From Paraniabella hibiscisoli (GTDB lineage Bacteria > Bacteroidota > Bacteroidia > Chitinophagales > Chitinophagaceae), in NCBI RefSeq assembly GCF_022512515.1, contig NZ_JAKWBK010000001.1, positions 2,170,001 through 2,234,000 on the forward strand: 64,000 nt of DNA, given 5' to 3'. Positions 20,293 through 31,813 of the stretch are shown piece by piece. The notes under the pieces were generated by a model. It searched no databases, was not told the origin of the DNA, and was given only the letters and a program-made list of their open reading frames with translations. Position 1 is the stretch's first letter. Every line of letters starts with the position of its first letter. The position numbers and the translations under genes are program-made.

Positions 20293-21226
20293 TTATGTAA
20301 TTTTTTTTATTAAAAAGGAAGTGAAGTGTCATGAATATTTTGGACATGAATCCATTTCTAAGCAAAGAACGAGGAATTTTTGCCTGCCAATATATCATCG
20401 ATTTTATAACGGGGTGTACGTTCCCGATATAGCCCATTGCTATGAATTGTTTTGGATGTATAATGGAGAAATTTCTTAAAAATCGCCAATTGTAATCATA
20501 TACTAAAATGTTTTCAAGCTTTTCAATACCCATTTTTTGTAAAAAATGAAAGTGCTCAGGTATTTCTACTGCTGCAATATTTTTCGTATAGGAAGTTACC
20601 TGTGTATTACTGAGCGAAACTTTAACGAGTGGTTGGGCAATATATATCAGCTTTTCTGTTTCCATACGTCTTCTATACATATCAATATCTACGAGCCATT
20701 TCAGTTGAGCGTCGTATTCGTGTTTTTCGTCATTTTTATACATAGTAACGCTGGGAGGACCTATAAAGTTTTTAGCAACTAGTATTGCAGGTTCTTTATC
20801 GGCCTGTAATAATCTAAATTTTTCGGGATAGATAGCTTCTTCCCTTTGTTGGCTTTCATAAAAATTAATGTAAGCGGAAAAAATCAATCCCTTTTCATTT
20901 TTTTGTGCACAATCGGCAAATTGTGTTAGGGATTCTGCATTTGTAAACCAGTCGTCGTCATGCATCAATTTGATCCAGGAGCCCTGGGCTAGCGAAATAG
21001 CTTTATTCCAGTTTGCCGGTGTTCCGAGGGAAACCTCGTTTTTATGATAAGTAAGTGTTATCCTGTTCACATACTTTTCGCAAAGCACTTGTACCGAATT
21101 GTCAGGGCTATCATCAGTAACAATCACTTCAAAGTCTTTGAATTCCTGGTTGACAATTGATTGCAGCAACCGGTCCAGGTACTCAACTCTTTGGTAAGCA
21201 GGTATACAAATGGATATTAAAGGCAT
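20289..21226 (-). CDS. GT2 glycosyltransferase (frame break at 20301-20308)
   Basis: Begins MPLISICIPAYQRVEYLDRL and carries VTDDSPDNS and LMHDDDWFTNAE, the two acidic motifs of a GT-A transferase. As read, the frame runs on to 20216 through the next gene; adding one T to the T8 run at 20301-20308 (minus strand A) gives a natural end at 20289 (312 residues), overlapping the next start by four bases. That solution removes a 77-nt overlap and is preferred. Its own start lies one base beyond the methyltransferase stop. Confidence 0.85.
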
Positions 21227-21227
21227 A

Positions 21228-21985
21228 CTAAGCAGGCTTTTCAGCTATTGTAAACAAATGTAGCCGATGGATTTCTCTTTGAAAATTTACTTTGAAACCG
21301 CAAAATTCCAACAGTTCATGCATTGTTTCTAATGAAAAAATATGATGATGGACACAGCGGTTATGAAAATTGTCTGCCGTTCTTTTTTCAGCTCCTCTTT
21401 ACCCTCAATGCCAGGGTCTTTTTCAATACTATGCAGATTGATTACTTCTTCGAAATGTGTTGAGTCTGTTTCGCCAACCTGGTTATGGTAATCATCCACC
21501 AGGTGTTGAAAAGTAGTATATGGGCGATTGATATCGAATGTAGCTTCTTTATTAGGTACTATTACCACCAGTTTTCCGCCGGGCTTTAGCACTTCATACC
21601 AACGTTTTAACGCTTTGGCAGGATTTGCTATATGCTCCAGGCTATGGCATGAAAGCAAAAAGTCGTATTGATTATTTGCTATATCGTTGAGCTCTGAGGC
21701 TTCTGAAATATATTGTTTTCCTTTTGGATAACCCTCCAGGTACCGGTAGGTTTCTCCGGCTTCTATTTCGCCTTCCCACACCGTACTGGCATTAAAATTA
21801 ACGCCGTCAATACGCCCTGCGTATAGATAAATGGGGTAGTAGCTTTTTTGCCTGAAGAAGGCACTAGGTCCGCCAATTTCAATACCAGTCTTCTCTTTTA
21901 ATGCTCGGGCAAAGCCAATTGTAGGACGCTTTTCCGGATGTTTAAAAGCACTGATAGCCGTTATGATTGCATGTGATATTTTCAT
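21228..21985 (-). CDS. Class I SAM-dependent methyltransferase (frame break at ~21385)
   Basis: About 252 residues after adding one base in the T6 run 21383-21388. The methyltransferase core is seen as SCHSLEHIANPAKALKRWY and EVLKPGGKLVVIVPN (type 11 motifs); the N-terminal glycine motif is EIGGPS. After repair the C-terminus continues to a TAG immediately before the next ATG, which supports the repair. It likely methylates a sugar or the chain end of the glycan built by neighbouring transferases. It is divergent from the GT2 gene at 22035. Confidence 0.82.
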
Positions 21986-22034
21986 TGTATATTTTATATC
22001 CTTAACTTGGCAAAATAATTTCTTTTAACTCATA

Positions 22035-22881
22035 ATGGAAAAAGTTTTTGGTGTAGTTATACTTTATAATCCTGCTGACGACATTAAACAGCATATCCAA
22101 ACCTATCTTGATAAAGTTGACCGGCTTTTTGTTTTCGATAACAGCGAACTGATCGCTGACCGGAAACCGGAAGAATTGGGACATAAGGTTGTGGTAGTAG
22201 CCGACGGCGTTAACCGGGGAATTGCGGAGCGATTGAATACAGCAGCAAGGATGGCAATTGCAGAAGGCGGAAAATGGTTGCTTACTATGGACCAGGATTC
22301 TTTTTTTCAGACAATGTTTTAGATCGATATTGCAGTGTGTGGATGATTTTAATAATAAGGATGATGTAGGGATGTTTGGCGTTGAATACGAAAAAAATAA
22401 CCGTCAGTTGGGTTGCGAGTCAGAAATTACAACGCAATTGATTACCTCGGGTAGTGTGGTTAACCTGCTTTTGTTTGCTGAAATAGGTGGGTTTGACGAG
22501 CAATTGTTCATTGATGAAGTAGATTCAGAATACTGTTTCAGGTTGAATCAGAAAGGATACCGTACTATTAAGTTGAAGAATATATTCCTGAACCATTCGC
22601 TTGGGGTGGTTTCGGCGCATCGCTCGTTAAAGAATTTTAAAGAAACACCCCGCACTTTACATTCTCCTTTACGTGTTTACTATATGATACGTAATTATTT
22701 GTACATAAGCCGGGCCTATAAGCAGGGACAGCCGGCTTCATTTGCTTATAGAAGAATTGCTCTGGTGAATCGGATAAAAAATAATTTGTTATATGGTAAA
22801 GATAGAATGCTCCTGGTAAAATACCTTTGGTTGGCATATTGGCATTTTAAAACGGGCAAGATGGGGAAATTTAAAAAATAG
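22035..22881 (+). CDS. GT2 glycosyltransferase, rhamnosyltransferase-like (two frame breaks)
   Basis: About 282 residues after adding one T at 22301-22307 and one near 22331. The start MEKVFGVVILYNPADDIKQH, the donor motif WLLTMDQDSFF and the acceptor motif GFDEQLFIDEVDSEYCFRL are typical for rhamnosyltransferases such as RfbN/WbbL-like enzymes. With two repairs the middle reads SDNVLDRYLQCVDDFNN, which fits the family better than a single two-base repair. It is followed 11 nt later by the FkbM methyltransferase gene. Confidence 0.85.
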
Positions 22882-22892
22882 CATACAATCAA

Positions 22893-23720
22893 ATGGCGTC
22901 AGTAGTTACAAATATTATTAATGGAATTGGCAAAAATGTCGGTAGGGTAGCAGGTAATCCATATAAAGAATTAAGTATTGGCTGGTTTGATCTGCGGATG
23001 CTCAAGAACAGTCCTAAGCAGGATCATTATAAACAACGGTTCTTAAATGGTTTTATTACTTTTAACAGTGTTCCTGAATTTCTTTACGGTATCAACGAAA
23101 TATTTGTAGATCATATTTATCGTTTCCAGGCAAAAAATGATAGACCGGTAATACTAGATTGTGGCGGGCATATAGGCCTGAGCGCTATCTATTTTAAGCG
23201 GCAGCACCCTAATGCCCTGGTCACGGTATTTGAGCCTGATGCAGGCAATTTTGAATTTCTGAAAACTAACCTGGCATCGCAGGGATATGGCGATGTCGTT
23301 TTGCGTAATGAGGCAATCTGGATAGAAAATAAAATGCTTACATTTAACTCTGAGGCTTCCATGTCCAGTAAAATCGCTACCGACAATGAAACTGATGGGC
23401 TTATGGTAAAAGCCGTTCGCTTAAAAGATCAATTAATCACCGAAATTGATCTTTTAAAGCTGGACATAGAAGGTGCTGAATATGAGGTATTGAAAGATAT
23501 AAAAGACAAATTACACCTGCTCCGGAATATATTTATTGAGTACCACGGGCTTTTTGCCCAGCAGGGCGAATTAATGCAGATACTACAATGGGTAAGCGAA
23601 GCCGGTTTCACCTTTTACATAAAAGAGGCTCATAATGTATATCCGCAACCGTTTAGCAGGCAACAGAACGACAAAAGTAGCTACGACGTGCAGCTAAATA
23701 TTTTTTGCTTTAGGAATTAG
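22893..23720 (+). CDS. FkbM-family methyltransferase
   Basis: An intact frame of 275 residues. The SAM-binding motif VILDCGGHIGLSAIYFKRQH lies near residue 87, followed by TVFEPDAGNFEFLKTNL and LLKLDIEGAEYEVLKDI, the hallmarks of FkbM O-methyltransferases. In surface-polysaccharide clusters such enzymes usually methylate a sugar hydroxyl. The 3' end overlaps the convergent mqnA stop by 11 nt. Confidence 0.9.
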   Translation: MASVVTNIINGIGKNVGRVAGNPYKELSIGWFDLRMLKNSPKQDHYKQRFLNGFITFNSVPEFLYGINEIFVDHIYRFQAKNDRPVILDCGGHIGLSAIYFKRQHPNALVTVFEPDAGNFEFLKTNLASQGYGDVVLRNEAIWIENKMLTFNSEASMSSKIATDNETDGLMVKAVRLKDQLITEIDLLKLDIEGAEYEVLKDIKDKLHLLRNIFIEYHGLFAQQGELMQILQWVSEAGFTFYIKEAHNVYPQPFSRQQNDKSSYDVQLNIFCFRN

Positions 23721-24461
23721 CAGTTTCAAGGTATTCTAAAAATTTTCGCATACCCTTACGTTTTTCCTCATCAAGCTCATAGCTCAGGTTTATGGAGAAG
23801 TACTTCTTTAAGTCATAAACTCCATTGTAGTGTTCGTCGGCTATTTCATCTATATGCTGAAGACCGTAGGCATTGGCTTCGTCAAACTTTTTAATGAAAT
23901 CATCGGGTAATTGTTTGGTGCTCACCCAGGCCGCAAAAACAAAAGGCAGGCCTGTTGCCGTTTTCCATTCTCCCGCCAAATCATAAGTGTACTTGAAATT
24001 AGCCCGCTGTGCCAAAGCCCTGTCGCCTATAATCACTGCTGCGGTATCGCCTTTAATATAACTGATATAGGATTCGTCAGTTGCATTTACAAATTCAGGA
24101 GTTATTTTCCAATGATTTTTTACCAGCCATTTTAATAAATTTACCGATGACCGGCTTTGATAGTCCAGGTATATTTTTTTATCTGAGCAATCGGTTGTTC
24201 GCTGAAAAGTGCTACGGAGGCAACGTCACCCACAGCGCCAATGCAGTAATTACCGTTAATGAAAAAATGCGGAAGTTGCGGAATAACAGCTACCGGCACC
24301 AGTCCCAGGTCAATTTCGCCGGTTTTGAGCTTTTCTGCCAATGAGGCAGGGTAGGCTTCAATCAATTCAATTTCATCTTTTATGGGGAGTCTTTGCAAAC
24401 CATAAATCAGGGGACGGGTATTTAAATAGCTCACAATTCCAACTCTAATCTTCTGTTCCAA
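23710..24461 (-). CDS. mqnA: Chorismate dehydratase of the futalosine pathway (frame break at ~24177)
   Basis: About 250 residues after adding one base in the T7 run 24174-24180. The N-terminus (KIRVGIVSYLNTRPLIYGL) and EIDLGLVPVAVIPQLPHF are characteristic of MqnA, a periplasmic-binding-protein fold enzyme that converts chorismate to 3-enolpyruvylbenzoate, the entry of the alternative menaquinone route. Other mqn genes are not in the window. It is divergent from purB. Confidence 0.9.
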
Positions 24462-24473
24462 TCTTTATTCCTT

Positions 24474-24481
24474 TATTTTTG
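24474..24481 (+). promoter_or_regulatory. -7 box TATTTTTG of purB promoter
   Basis: TATTTTTG matches the Bacteroidota consensus TAnnTTTG and lies 114 nt before the purB ATG. A clear TTG -33 element at the usual distance is not seen, so the call is moderate. Confidence 0.45.
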
Positions 24482-24548
24482 CGCGAAATTAGCAGGTTTT
24501 AGGTTTAATGTTTCTGGTTCAGCGTTAAACTTTAAGCCTCGAACCTGT

Positions 24549-24580
24549 CCGACCGGCATTGAGCCGGACGGCTTTTAACT
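24549..24580 (+). promoter_or_regulatory. Terminator-like hairpin in purB leader
   Basis: CCG-A-CCGGC (24549-24557) pairs with GCCGG-A-CGG (24563-24571) around ATTGA, followed by CTTTTAACT and the purB ATG at 24595. The stem is GC-rich in an AT-rich leader. It could be an attenuator, or a structural element that affects the ribosome-binding site. Confidence 0.5.
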
Positions 24581-24594
24581 ATTAAATACGGAGC

Positions 24595-25931
24595 ATGTCT
24601 TTAACCGCTATTTCGCCTATTGATGGCCGCTACAGTAAACAGGTACAAAGCCTGCAGGAATATTTCAGTGAATATGCATTGATCAAATATCGTGTTATTA
24701 TTGAAATTGAGTACCTTCTTTTGCTTGCGGATAAAAAGTTCCTGAAACTATCAGCAGGGGCAAAAAAGCATTTACGCGAATTGAAAGAGAACTTCAGCGT
24801 TGCTAATGCAGAAGCTATCAAAGAAATAGAAAAGACTACAAACCACGACGTTAAGGCGGTGGAATATTTTTAAAAGCGGAACTGGATAAGACGGATGCAC
24901 AGGAGGCGAAAGAGTGGATCCATTTTGGTTTAACGTCGCAGGACGTAAATAATACAGCAATACCTCTTTTGTGGAAACATAGCCTTGAGTTTGAGTTACT
25001 GCCGTCTTATTTAAATTTACAAACCCATTTACACCAGCTGGCTCAAGATTTTAAAGATATTCCTATGCTGGCTAAAACCCATGGTCAACCTGCCTCTCCA
25101 ACCAGGCTGGGAAAAGAAGTCATGGTTTTTGTAGAACGTTTAGAGAACCAGATCCGCTTGTTTTCCTATATACCCGTTGCTGCAAAGTTTGGCGGAGCCA
25201 CCGGAAATTTTAATGCACATCATGTGGCATACCCCAAAACAGATTGGATAAAGTTCGGTAACCATTTTGTTGAGGAGGTGTTAGGGCTGCAAAGAATGCA
25301 GTTTACAACTCAAATAGAACATTACGATAACCTGGCTGCTCACTTCGATTGTATCAAACGTATCAATACTATTTTATTAGATCTGTGCCGTGATATCTGG
25401 ACTTATATCAGCATGGAGTACTTTAAGCAGCAAACAAAGGCCGGCGAAGTCGGTTCTTCAGCTATGCCACATAAGGTGAACCCGATCGATTTTGAAAATG
25501 CCGAAGGAAATATCGGTGTTGCTAATGCCATGCTGGAGCATCTTTCAGCAAAATTGCCGGTAAGCCGTTTGCAGCGCGATCTTACTGATAGTACTGTTTT
25601 GCGCAATATAGGAGTGCCTGTAGCACATACCATTATCGCCATCAAAAGCATTGAGAAAGGACTGAGCAAGCTTGTTTTAAACGAACAGGCATTAAAAGCA
25701 GACCTTGATAATAACTGGGCTGTAGTCGCCGAAGCTATTCAAACCATCCTCCGTAGGGAAAAATATCCCAATCCTTATGAGGCGTTAAAAGAGCTGACTA
25801 GGGGAAAAGACGGTATCACTAAACAGTCCTTGCATAAATTTATCACTTCACTAAAAGTGTCTGCTGAGGTAAAAGCGGAGCTGAAGCAAATTACACCTCA
25901 CAATTATACGGGTGTGGTAGCTAAGTATTAG
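24595..25931 (+). CDS. purB: Adenylosuccinate lyase (frame break at ~24869)
   Basis: 445 residues after adding one T at 24867-24871, normal for the short bacterial enzyme. It starts MSLTAISPIDGRYSKQVQSL and contains the fumarase-superfamily signature SSAMPHKVNPIDFENAEGN and the TKTHGQP-type motif (AKTHGQPASPTRLGKE). PurB catalyses two steps of purine synthesis: SAICAR to AICAR and adenylosuccinate to AMP. The leader holds a terminator-like hairpin. The lipoprotein gene downstream is convergent and overlaps by four bases. Confidence 0.95.
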
Positions 25932-26442
25932 TTTTTCCTGGAGCGTACTACTTTTCCATGAAAGGAAGCATAAAGTTGTGGGTTAAAATAATATTCTTCG
26001 AAATGTAGCATACCATTTTTAAGGGTAATATAATCCCATAATACGGTCATCAGTATACTGCCATTTAGCCTATTTGAGTAGGTGATTTTTAAAGTAGTTC
26101 TATCCGTAGATTGGATTAGTTCCCACTTAGGAATATCATGGGTGTAACCAACATTATCCACTTCATATCCTGTAAAATCTTTTTGAATAGATAATATTCA
26201 TTGTCAAAGCTTTGGGTATAACCCTGTGTTCCTCTTGAATATCCTACAACATTATTTCCCAATAAGCCGTATACCGATTCCATTTTCCATTGGGCAGATG
26301 TCAAAATGTTGATGTCAACTAAAGTATCTTTTGGGGTCTGCTCAACGATGGTTTTCTCCTTCGTGCAGGACATTGTTATTGAGGACAGCAATATAAGGAC
26401 GGAAAAAAGTGCAATAACACAAGCTAGTTTTGTAGTTTTCAT
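25928..26442 (-). CDS. Hypothetical lipoprotein (frame break at ~26182)
   Basis: About 171 residues after adding one base in the T5 run 26180-26184. The signal MKTTKLACVIALFSVLILLS ends in TMSC, a plausible lipobox. After that the protein has a lipocalin-like feel (AQWKMESVYGLLGNN; WELIQSTDRTTLKITYSNR; GMLHFEEYYF) as in lipocalin-like or DUF5004-type Bacteroidota lipoproteins. No functional context is evident between purB and prfC. Confidence 0.6.
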
Positions 26443-26523
26443 AGATTTTTATTTTTACAGGGCAAATATAAATAAAAGCAGCGACGTATATTAACCAGGA
26501 TGCAGAAAGTTCCGGCAATGCAT

Positions 26524-26555
26524 AAAAATGCCGCAGTAATTTTACACTGCGGCAT
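26524..26555 (-). terminator. Rho-independent terminator of prfC
   Basis: A perfect 10-bp stem, ATGCCGCAGT (26528-26537) with ACTGCGGCAT (26546-26555), closes an eight-base loop; on the minus strand TTTTTATG follows. It lies 26 nt beyond the prfC stop. Confidence 0.88.
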
Positions 26556-26580
26556 AAATATTCATTCGGGCTGCTAAGAG

Positions 26581-28173
26581 TTAGTCAGCCTTATGTATTT
26601 CACTGGTGAAATGAAACTTTATATCCGGGTTATTACTAATCTCCGTATTTAAAAACCATTCGCTCTGGGCCAGGTAAACGTCATGGCCATCTTTGTCTAA
26701 TGCTGAGTTGGCTTGTTTAAAACGAACAAAGTCGTGTAGTTTTTTAGCATCATCGGAGGTAAGCCAGGTGGCTTTATAAAATGGTAAAGCTCGGAACTCA
26801 ACACTTGCCCCATATTCATGCAGCAAGCGGTACTGAATTACCTCAAACTGAAGCTCACCTACACAACCAATAATTTTTTTAGTGCCGCCAAACTGGGTAA
26901 ATAACTGCGCAACGCCTTCATCGGTTAATTGCAATAGTCCTTTTTCCAGCTGCTTGGTTTTCATTGGGTCTTTATTCACCACCTCTTTAAATATCTCCGG
27001 AGAGAAAGATGGAATACCGGTGAAATAAAAATCTTCGCCCTCTGTTAATGTGTCGCCAATCTTAAAGTTGCCAGTGTCAAACAGGCCTACTACATCGCCT
27101 GCATAAGCGTCTTCAATTACACTTTTGTCGCGCGCCATGAAAGAATAAGGATTACTGAAACGAACATCTTTATCCAGGCGTACATGGTGAAAATATTTAT
27201 TGCGCTCAAAACGGCCGCTGCAGACCCTGAAAAATGCAATCCGGTCCCGGTGCTTGGGGTCCAGGTTGGCGTGTATTTTAAATATAAATCCACTTAGCTT
27301 AGGCTCTTCCACTTCTACTTTCCGGGCAGAAGTTTCACGGCTTTGCGGCGTCGGAGCAATGCGGATAAAAGTGTCCAGCATTTCTTTAACACCGAAATTA
27401 TTAATAGCACTTCCAAAAAATACAGGAGATACTTTTGCCGCTAGGTAGTCTTCTGCATTTAATTCACCATTCACGCCATCCACCAATTCTACATCCTCTC
27501 TCAGGATAGCTGCATCGGCGGATCCAAGCATTTCTTCCACCACGTCATCGCTTAAGTCTGTTATCGCTATCGATTCATCACCCTCAGCCTTGGTGTTTGC
27601 AGCAAACAGGCGCAGGTTTTTATCATATAAATTATATACACCCTTAAATTCCTTACCACTGTTAATGGGCCAGGTCATTGGGTGCAACTGAATGTTGAGC
27701 TCTTTCTCAATTTCTTCTAAAAGATCGAAACGGTTTTTACCATCCCGGTCCATTTTATTAATGAAAACGATCACCGGGGTATCACGCATACGGCAAACTT
27801 CCATTAAACGACGGGTTTGATCTTCCACACCATTTACACTATCTACCACCAGGATAACGCTATCTACAGCAGTCAGTGTGCGGTACGTGTCTTCTGCAAA
27901 ATCCTTGTGGCCTGGAGTGTCTAAAAGGTTGATCAGTATGCCATTGTACTCAAAGCTCATTACGGATGTAGCAACCGAGATACCTCTTTGCCTTTCAATT
28001 TCCATAAAATCTGAAGTGGCCGACTTTTTTATTTTGTTGCTTTTTACCGCGCCGGCAACCTGTATGGCCCCTCCAAAAAGCAGGAATTTCTCCGTCAGCG
28101 TTGTTTTACCGGCATCGGGGTGACTGATGATGGCAAATGTGCGCCTACGCATGATCTCATCGTGAAACTTCAT
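26581..28173 (-). CDS. prfC: Peptide chain release factor 3
   Basis: An intact frame of 530 residues, the usual length. The GTPase domain shows G1 [16 protein letters not shown]2/G3 with [17 protein letters not shown] and [16 protein letters not shown], and G4 [11 protein letters not shown]; the C-terminal RF3 domain follows. RF3 recycles RF1/RF2 after termination and contributes to quality control. Classic EF-G-like domain III/V signatures are replaced by the RF3 type, distinguishing it from fusA. A strong terminator follows. Confidence 0.97.
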   Translation of the reverse strand: MKFHDEIMRRRTFAIISHPDAGKTTLTEKFLLFGGAIQVAGAVKSNKIKKSATSDFMEIERQRGISVATSVMSFEYNGILINLLDTPGHKDFAEDTYRTLTAVDSVILVVDSVNGVEDQTRRLMEVCRMRDTPVIVFINKMDRDGKNRFDLLEEIEKELNIQLHPMTWPINSGKEFKGVYNLYDKNLRLFAANTKAEGDESIAITDLSDDVVEEMLGSADAAILREDVELVDGVNGELNAEDYLAAKVSPVFFGSAINNFGVKEMLDTFIRIAPTPQSRETSARKVEVEEPKLSGFIFKIHANLDPKHRDRIAFFRVCSGRFERNKYFHHVRLDKDVRFSNPYSFMARDKSVIEDAYAGDVVGLFDTGNFKIGDTLTEGEDFYFTGIPSFSPEIFKEVVNKDPMKTKQLEKGLLQLTDEGVAQLFTQFGGTKKIIGCVGELQFEVIQYRLLHEYGASVEFRALPFYKATWLTSDDAKKLHDFVRFKQANSALDKDGHDVYLAQSEWFLNTEISNNPDIKFHFTSEIHKAD

Positions 28174-28253
28174 AATCTAAAATCTTAAAAGGCCGCAAAG
28201 ATATTTGTATTTGGTGAATAGTTCATCGTCGATAGTCCATAGACCGTGGAAGC

Positions 28254-30874
28254 TTATCCTTCCATCTTTTTGAGGCACTTCATAATATCTACGCCCCGAC
28301 CCAGTACCGGCTTGAAAATATCTCCAATTTTGGCGATACGCTTTGGAATAGTATGTATGTCAAATTGTGAGGGATGTAAGCCCTTTTTTACTTCTTTCCA
28401 ATCTAATGGTGTAGAAACCGTAGCACCTTTTTTAGGTCGCACACTGTAGGCGCTGGCAATGGTTTGTCCCCGGCGGTTTTGCAGGTAGTCTACATATATT
28501 TTTTATTACCTCTTTTTTCAGGTTGCGCTCCAGGGTTGTAAAATCAGGCAGCAATTCTGTTACCTTCATCGCTGTGAGGTGCGCAAAGTTTTTTACATGC
28601 TCATAGTCATATTTATTACCCATGGGGACAAATACGTGTAGACCTGAGGAGCCGGACGTTTTGCAATAAGATCTTACGCCGCATTCGTCCAGTATTTGTT
28701 TGGTGGCCATGGCTACATCAATTACCTGTTCAAAGGTATTTTTATCGCCAGGATCAATATCAATGATGAGATAAGTAGGATGCTCCTGCTTTTTAACCGT
28801 GCTGTTCCAGGGATTCATTTCTATGCAGCCAAGGTTGGCCAGGTACAATAATGTTGCCTTGTCATTGCAAACTATGTAATCAATGTTTTTATTATTGCTT
28901 TCCGAATACACTTCTACCGAATTAACCCAGTCCGGCGCACTATCCCCCGCATCTTTATGATAAAAACTGGGTCCTTTAATACCGTTGGGGAAGCGATTGA
29001 GGCTTTCTGGTCGGTCTTTCAGGTAGGGCAAAATAAACTTAGACATCTGGTCATAGTAAGCGATCAAATCGCCCTTCGTATAACCTTCATCCGGCCAGTA
29101 CAGTTTACTTTGATTGGTAAGCTTTACCTCCTGCTTGCCTATTTTAATTGTTGTATCCTTTTCCTTTGCTGTATTCTCCTTTTTGGACGCTTTGGCAACT
29201 GTTGATTTTAAATGCTTTTCGGTTGTATTTTTTGCTTTGGCCATAACTTTTTCATTTTTGGGAATGATGACTTCTTGGGGAGCTTTGTCAACCCTTAAGC
29301 CGATAAAAACAGGATGCCTGAAAATATGCTCTTCGGTAAGCTCTGAGTATTTGATAGTAGCTACCAGTTTAGGCTGTACCCAGGTGGCAGGCATATTGGT
29401 TTTGGGCGTAGTTGCAAAAGGCGAGGTTTTCCTTATCAGCGGCTTTAGTTTTTGATACATTTCATCGAGCGTAGCAGCATTAAAGCCTGTTCCCGTGTGC
29501 CCGGCATAAACCAGTTGATTTTTTTATAGCGGCCCAAAATCAACGCACCAAATTTTTGCGTGAGCCTCTCGGTTCGGTAAAGCGGCGATAATGACTTCCT
29601 CGGTGTTATGATGTTTGATTTTCAACCATTCGGCCGTGCGTCGTCCCTCGTTATAAGTGGAGTCGGCCCGTTTCGCTATCATTCCCTCCAGGTTGTTGTC
29701 TTTGGCCGCCTCAAAAAAATCAATGCCATTTTTTTCTACATGATCGCAATATTTTATAAAATCATTTTCTATAAGGGCTTCTTTCAATAACTCTTTTCTT
29801 TGAATATTGGGAAGAGCGGTGGTTTCATGACCATTTAAATACAACAGGTCGAAAACATGGTATACCAGGGGAACTTCGGGATGCTCGCCAAAATGTTGAA
29901 GGGTTTGAAAATCGGGCAGATTGTCTTTGTTATACGCTACAATTTCACCATCCAATATCATCTCGTGTTGCTGCTCTTGCAGCGCTTCGGTGATGGGAGC
30001 AAATTTTTTGATGAAGGATATACCATTACGGGAATACAATTTTAATTCTTCGCCAATTTCAGCAATAGCCCGGTATCCGTCCCACTTAATTTCGAAGAGC
30101 CATTCATCATCATTAAAAGGCTGATCTCCCAGGCTGGCCAGCATGGGATGTACGAATTTTTTAAGTTTTTGTTCGCCGGAAAGATAGGCGGCGTAATGCT
30201 TCAGGTTAGTTTTCGTTGAACTGTTTTCGGGCTTTGGCTTCGGGGACCGGGCTTTTTTTTACAGCCTGCTTTTTCTGGACCCCTGTCCGGGCCGCTTTAG
30301 CCTTCACCGCCTTTGTTACTTTAGATGTTTTATTGGTAAACTTCTCTGCATCGTATTTTGTAGTTACGGCATATTCGTCTTTATGTTTGATCAAGAGCCA
30401 GGCATTACCTGCATCCTCTGTCTTCATTTTTACCAGGGCAAATTCACCCTTTAATTTTTTGCCATGCAATATAAATTTCAGGGAGCCTTGTTGTAGTTCT
30501 TTAAGCAATATAGTCTCATCTCTTTTACGGCTTTCTTTCTGAAGTGCTTCATAAGTTCCTTCGTCCCAGATCTCCACTTCGCCTGCGCCATAATTGCCTT
30601 CAGGTATGGTGCCCTCAAACGTTCTGTAATCATAAGGGTGATCTTCTACCATCATCGCTAATCGCTTATCGGCTGGGTTCAGTGAAGGACCTTTGGGTAC
30701 CGCCCAGCTTTTCAATACGCCTTCCATTTCCAGCCGGAAATCGTAATGAAGCCTCGAAGCTGCGTGCCGCTGTATTACAAATTTGAGTTGTTTGCCACTT
30801 TTTGTCAATCGGCCCTTAGGCTCTTCCGTAGAGCTAAAATTTCTTTTCTTCTTATAGCTACTGAGTGTTGCCAT
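28254..30874 (-). CDS. ligD: ATP-dependent DNA ligase LigD (several frame breaks)
   Basis: About 873-875 residues after repair. Order of domains: 3'-phosphoesterase (residues ~30-160; FVIQRHAASRLHYDFRLEME and WAVPKGPSLNP), ligase (FEIKWDGYRAIAEIG, with the adenylated Lys; LEGMIAKRADSTYNEG), then polymerase/primase (NQSKLYWPDEGYTKGDLIAY; IDIDPGDKNTFEQV; KTSGSSGLHVFVPMG; final VDYLQNRRGQTIASAYSVRP after repair). LigD seals and fills double-strand breaks held by Ku. Breaks lie at 30210-30213, 29553-29557, 29519-29525, 28513-28518 and 28499-28504, all in A/T runs. The ku gene lies three nucleotides upstream. Confidence 0.93.
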
Positions 30875-30877
30875 AGT

Positions 30878-31645
30878 TTAAGATGCCTTCTTTTTGCCGA
30901 CAGGCTGGCTTTTAATTGTTCCATCAGGTCTTTGGTTTTAACATGCGCCACTCTTAATTTAGGAGTGGCTACTTTTTTGCCTTTGGCCTTGGCTTCAATC
31001 ACTTTCATTAACTTTTCTGAATAAGTATTTTTATAGGCCGAGATATCAAATTTTTCGGAAAGCTGCTCTATCAAGGTTACGGCCATTTTTAATTCGGCTG
31101 GCTTTACAACTCGTTTGGGAATAGTAAGATCACTGGTTTTTCGAATTTCCTGGTCGTACCGTATTCTTTGAAAGATTATAATATTGTTATAAGGCCTTAA
31201 AATGCCCAACACTTCTTTGTTACGCATTACAAAAGTGCCGACGCCGGCCATTTTTGTTTTTTGAGGGCATCTGCCAATAATGCGTATGGCGCCTCCCCGT
31301 TTTTTTGAGGTTCCAGGAAATAAGGGGTTTCAAAATAAATGCTATCTATTTCGTCTTCTTTTACAAAATGATCGATTGAAAGTATCTTGGTTTTTTCGGG
31401 CATCGCTTTCTCAAAGTCTTTCTCATCCAACACAATGTATTTACCGTCATAGTCATAGCCCTTTACAATATTCTCCCAGGCTACTTCTTTGCCGCTTTTC
31501 TCATTTACCCGTTTATACCTGATATGACTATGATCTTTTTATCGAGCATATCAAGATCCAAACTGCTTTCTTCGGTTGCCGAATAAAGTTTAACCGGTAT
31601 GTTTACCAGCCCGAAACCTATTGCGCCTGTCCATATCGCTTTCAT
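30878..31645 (-). CDS. ku: Non-homologous end-joining protein Ku (three frame breaks)
   Basis: About 256 residues after adding one base at each of T5 31536-31540, T6 31257-31262 and T5 30891-30895. The start [20 protein letters not shown] is the classic bacterial Ku opening, and [20 protein letters not shown] belongs to the core bridge. With the last repair the protein ends in a basic SAKKKAS tail, three nucleotides before the ligD ATG. Ku rings bind DNA ends and recruit LigD. The order ku-ligD with near-overlap indicates one transcript. Confidence 0.92.
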
Positions 31646-31813
31646 AAGTGCATCATTTTAGACTGTTGCTAAAACAAAATTGATACCAAGGAATTCTGCT
31701 GTTCTGCGCTGTCTCTTTAAAGTATCTTAACAAGTTGCTGCCTGTTATCTGTCTATCTTAGGGATATTTCTTAAAATCTGATTTATTTTTATCCCATAAT
31801 TTTTAAATTCAAT

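Noticed and set aside
22290-22340. Programmed ribosomal frameshifting at the T7 run of the GT2 gene
   Set aside because: The same kind of break occurs in about thirty genes without any slippery-site and pseudoknot pattern, so a sequencing cause is simpler.
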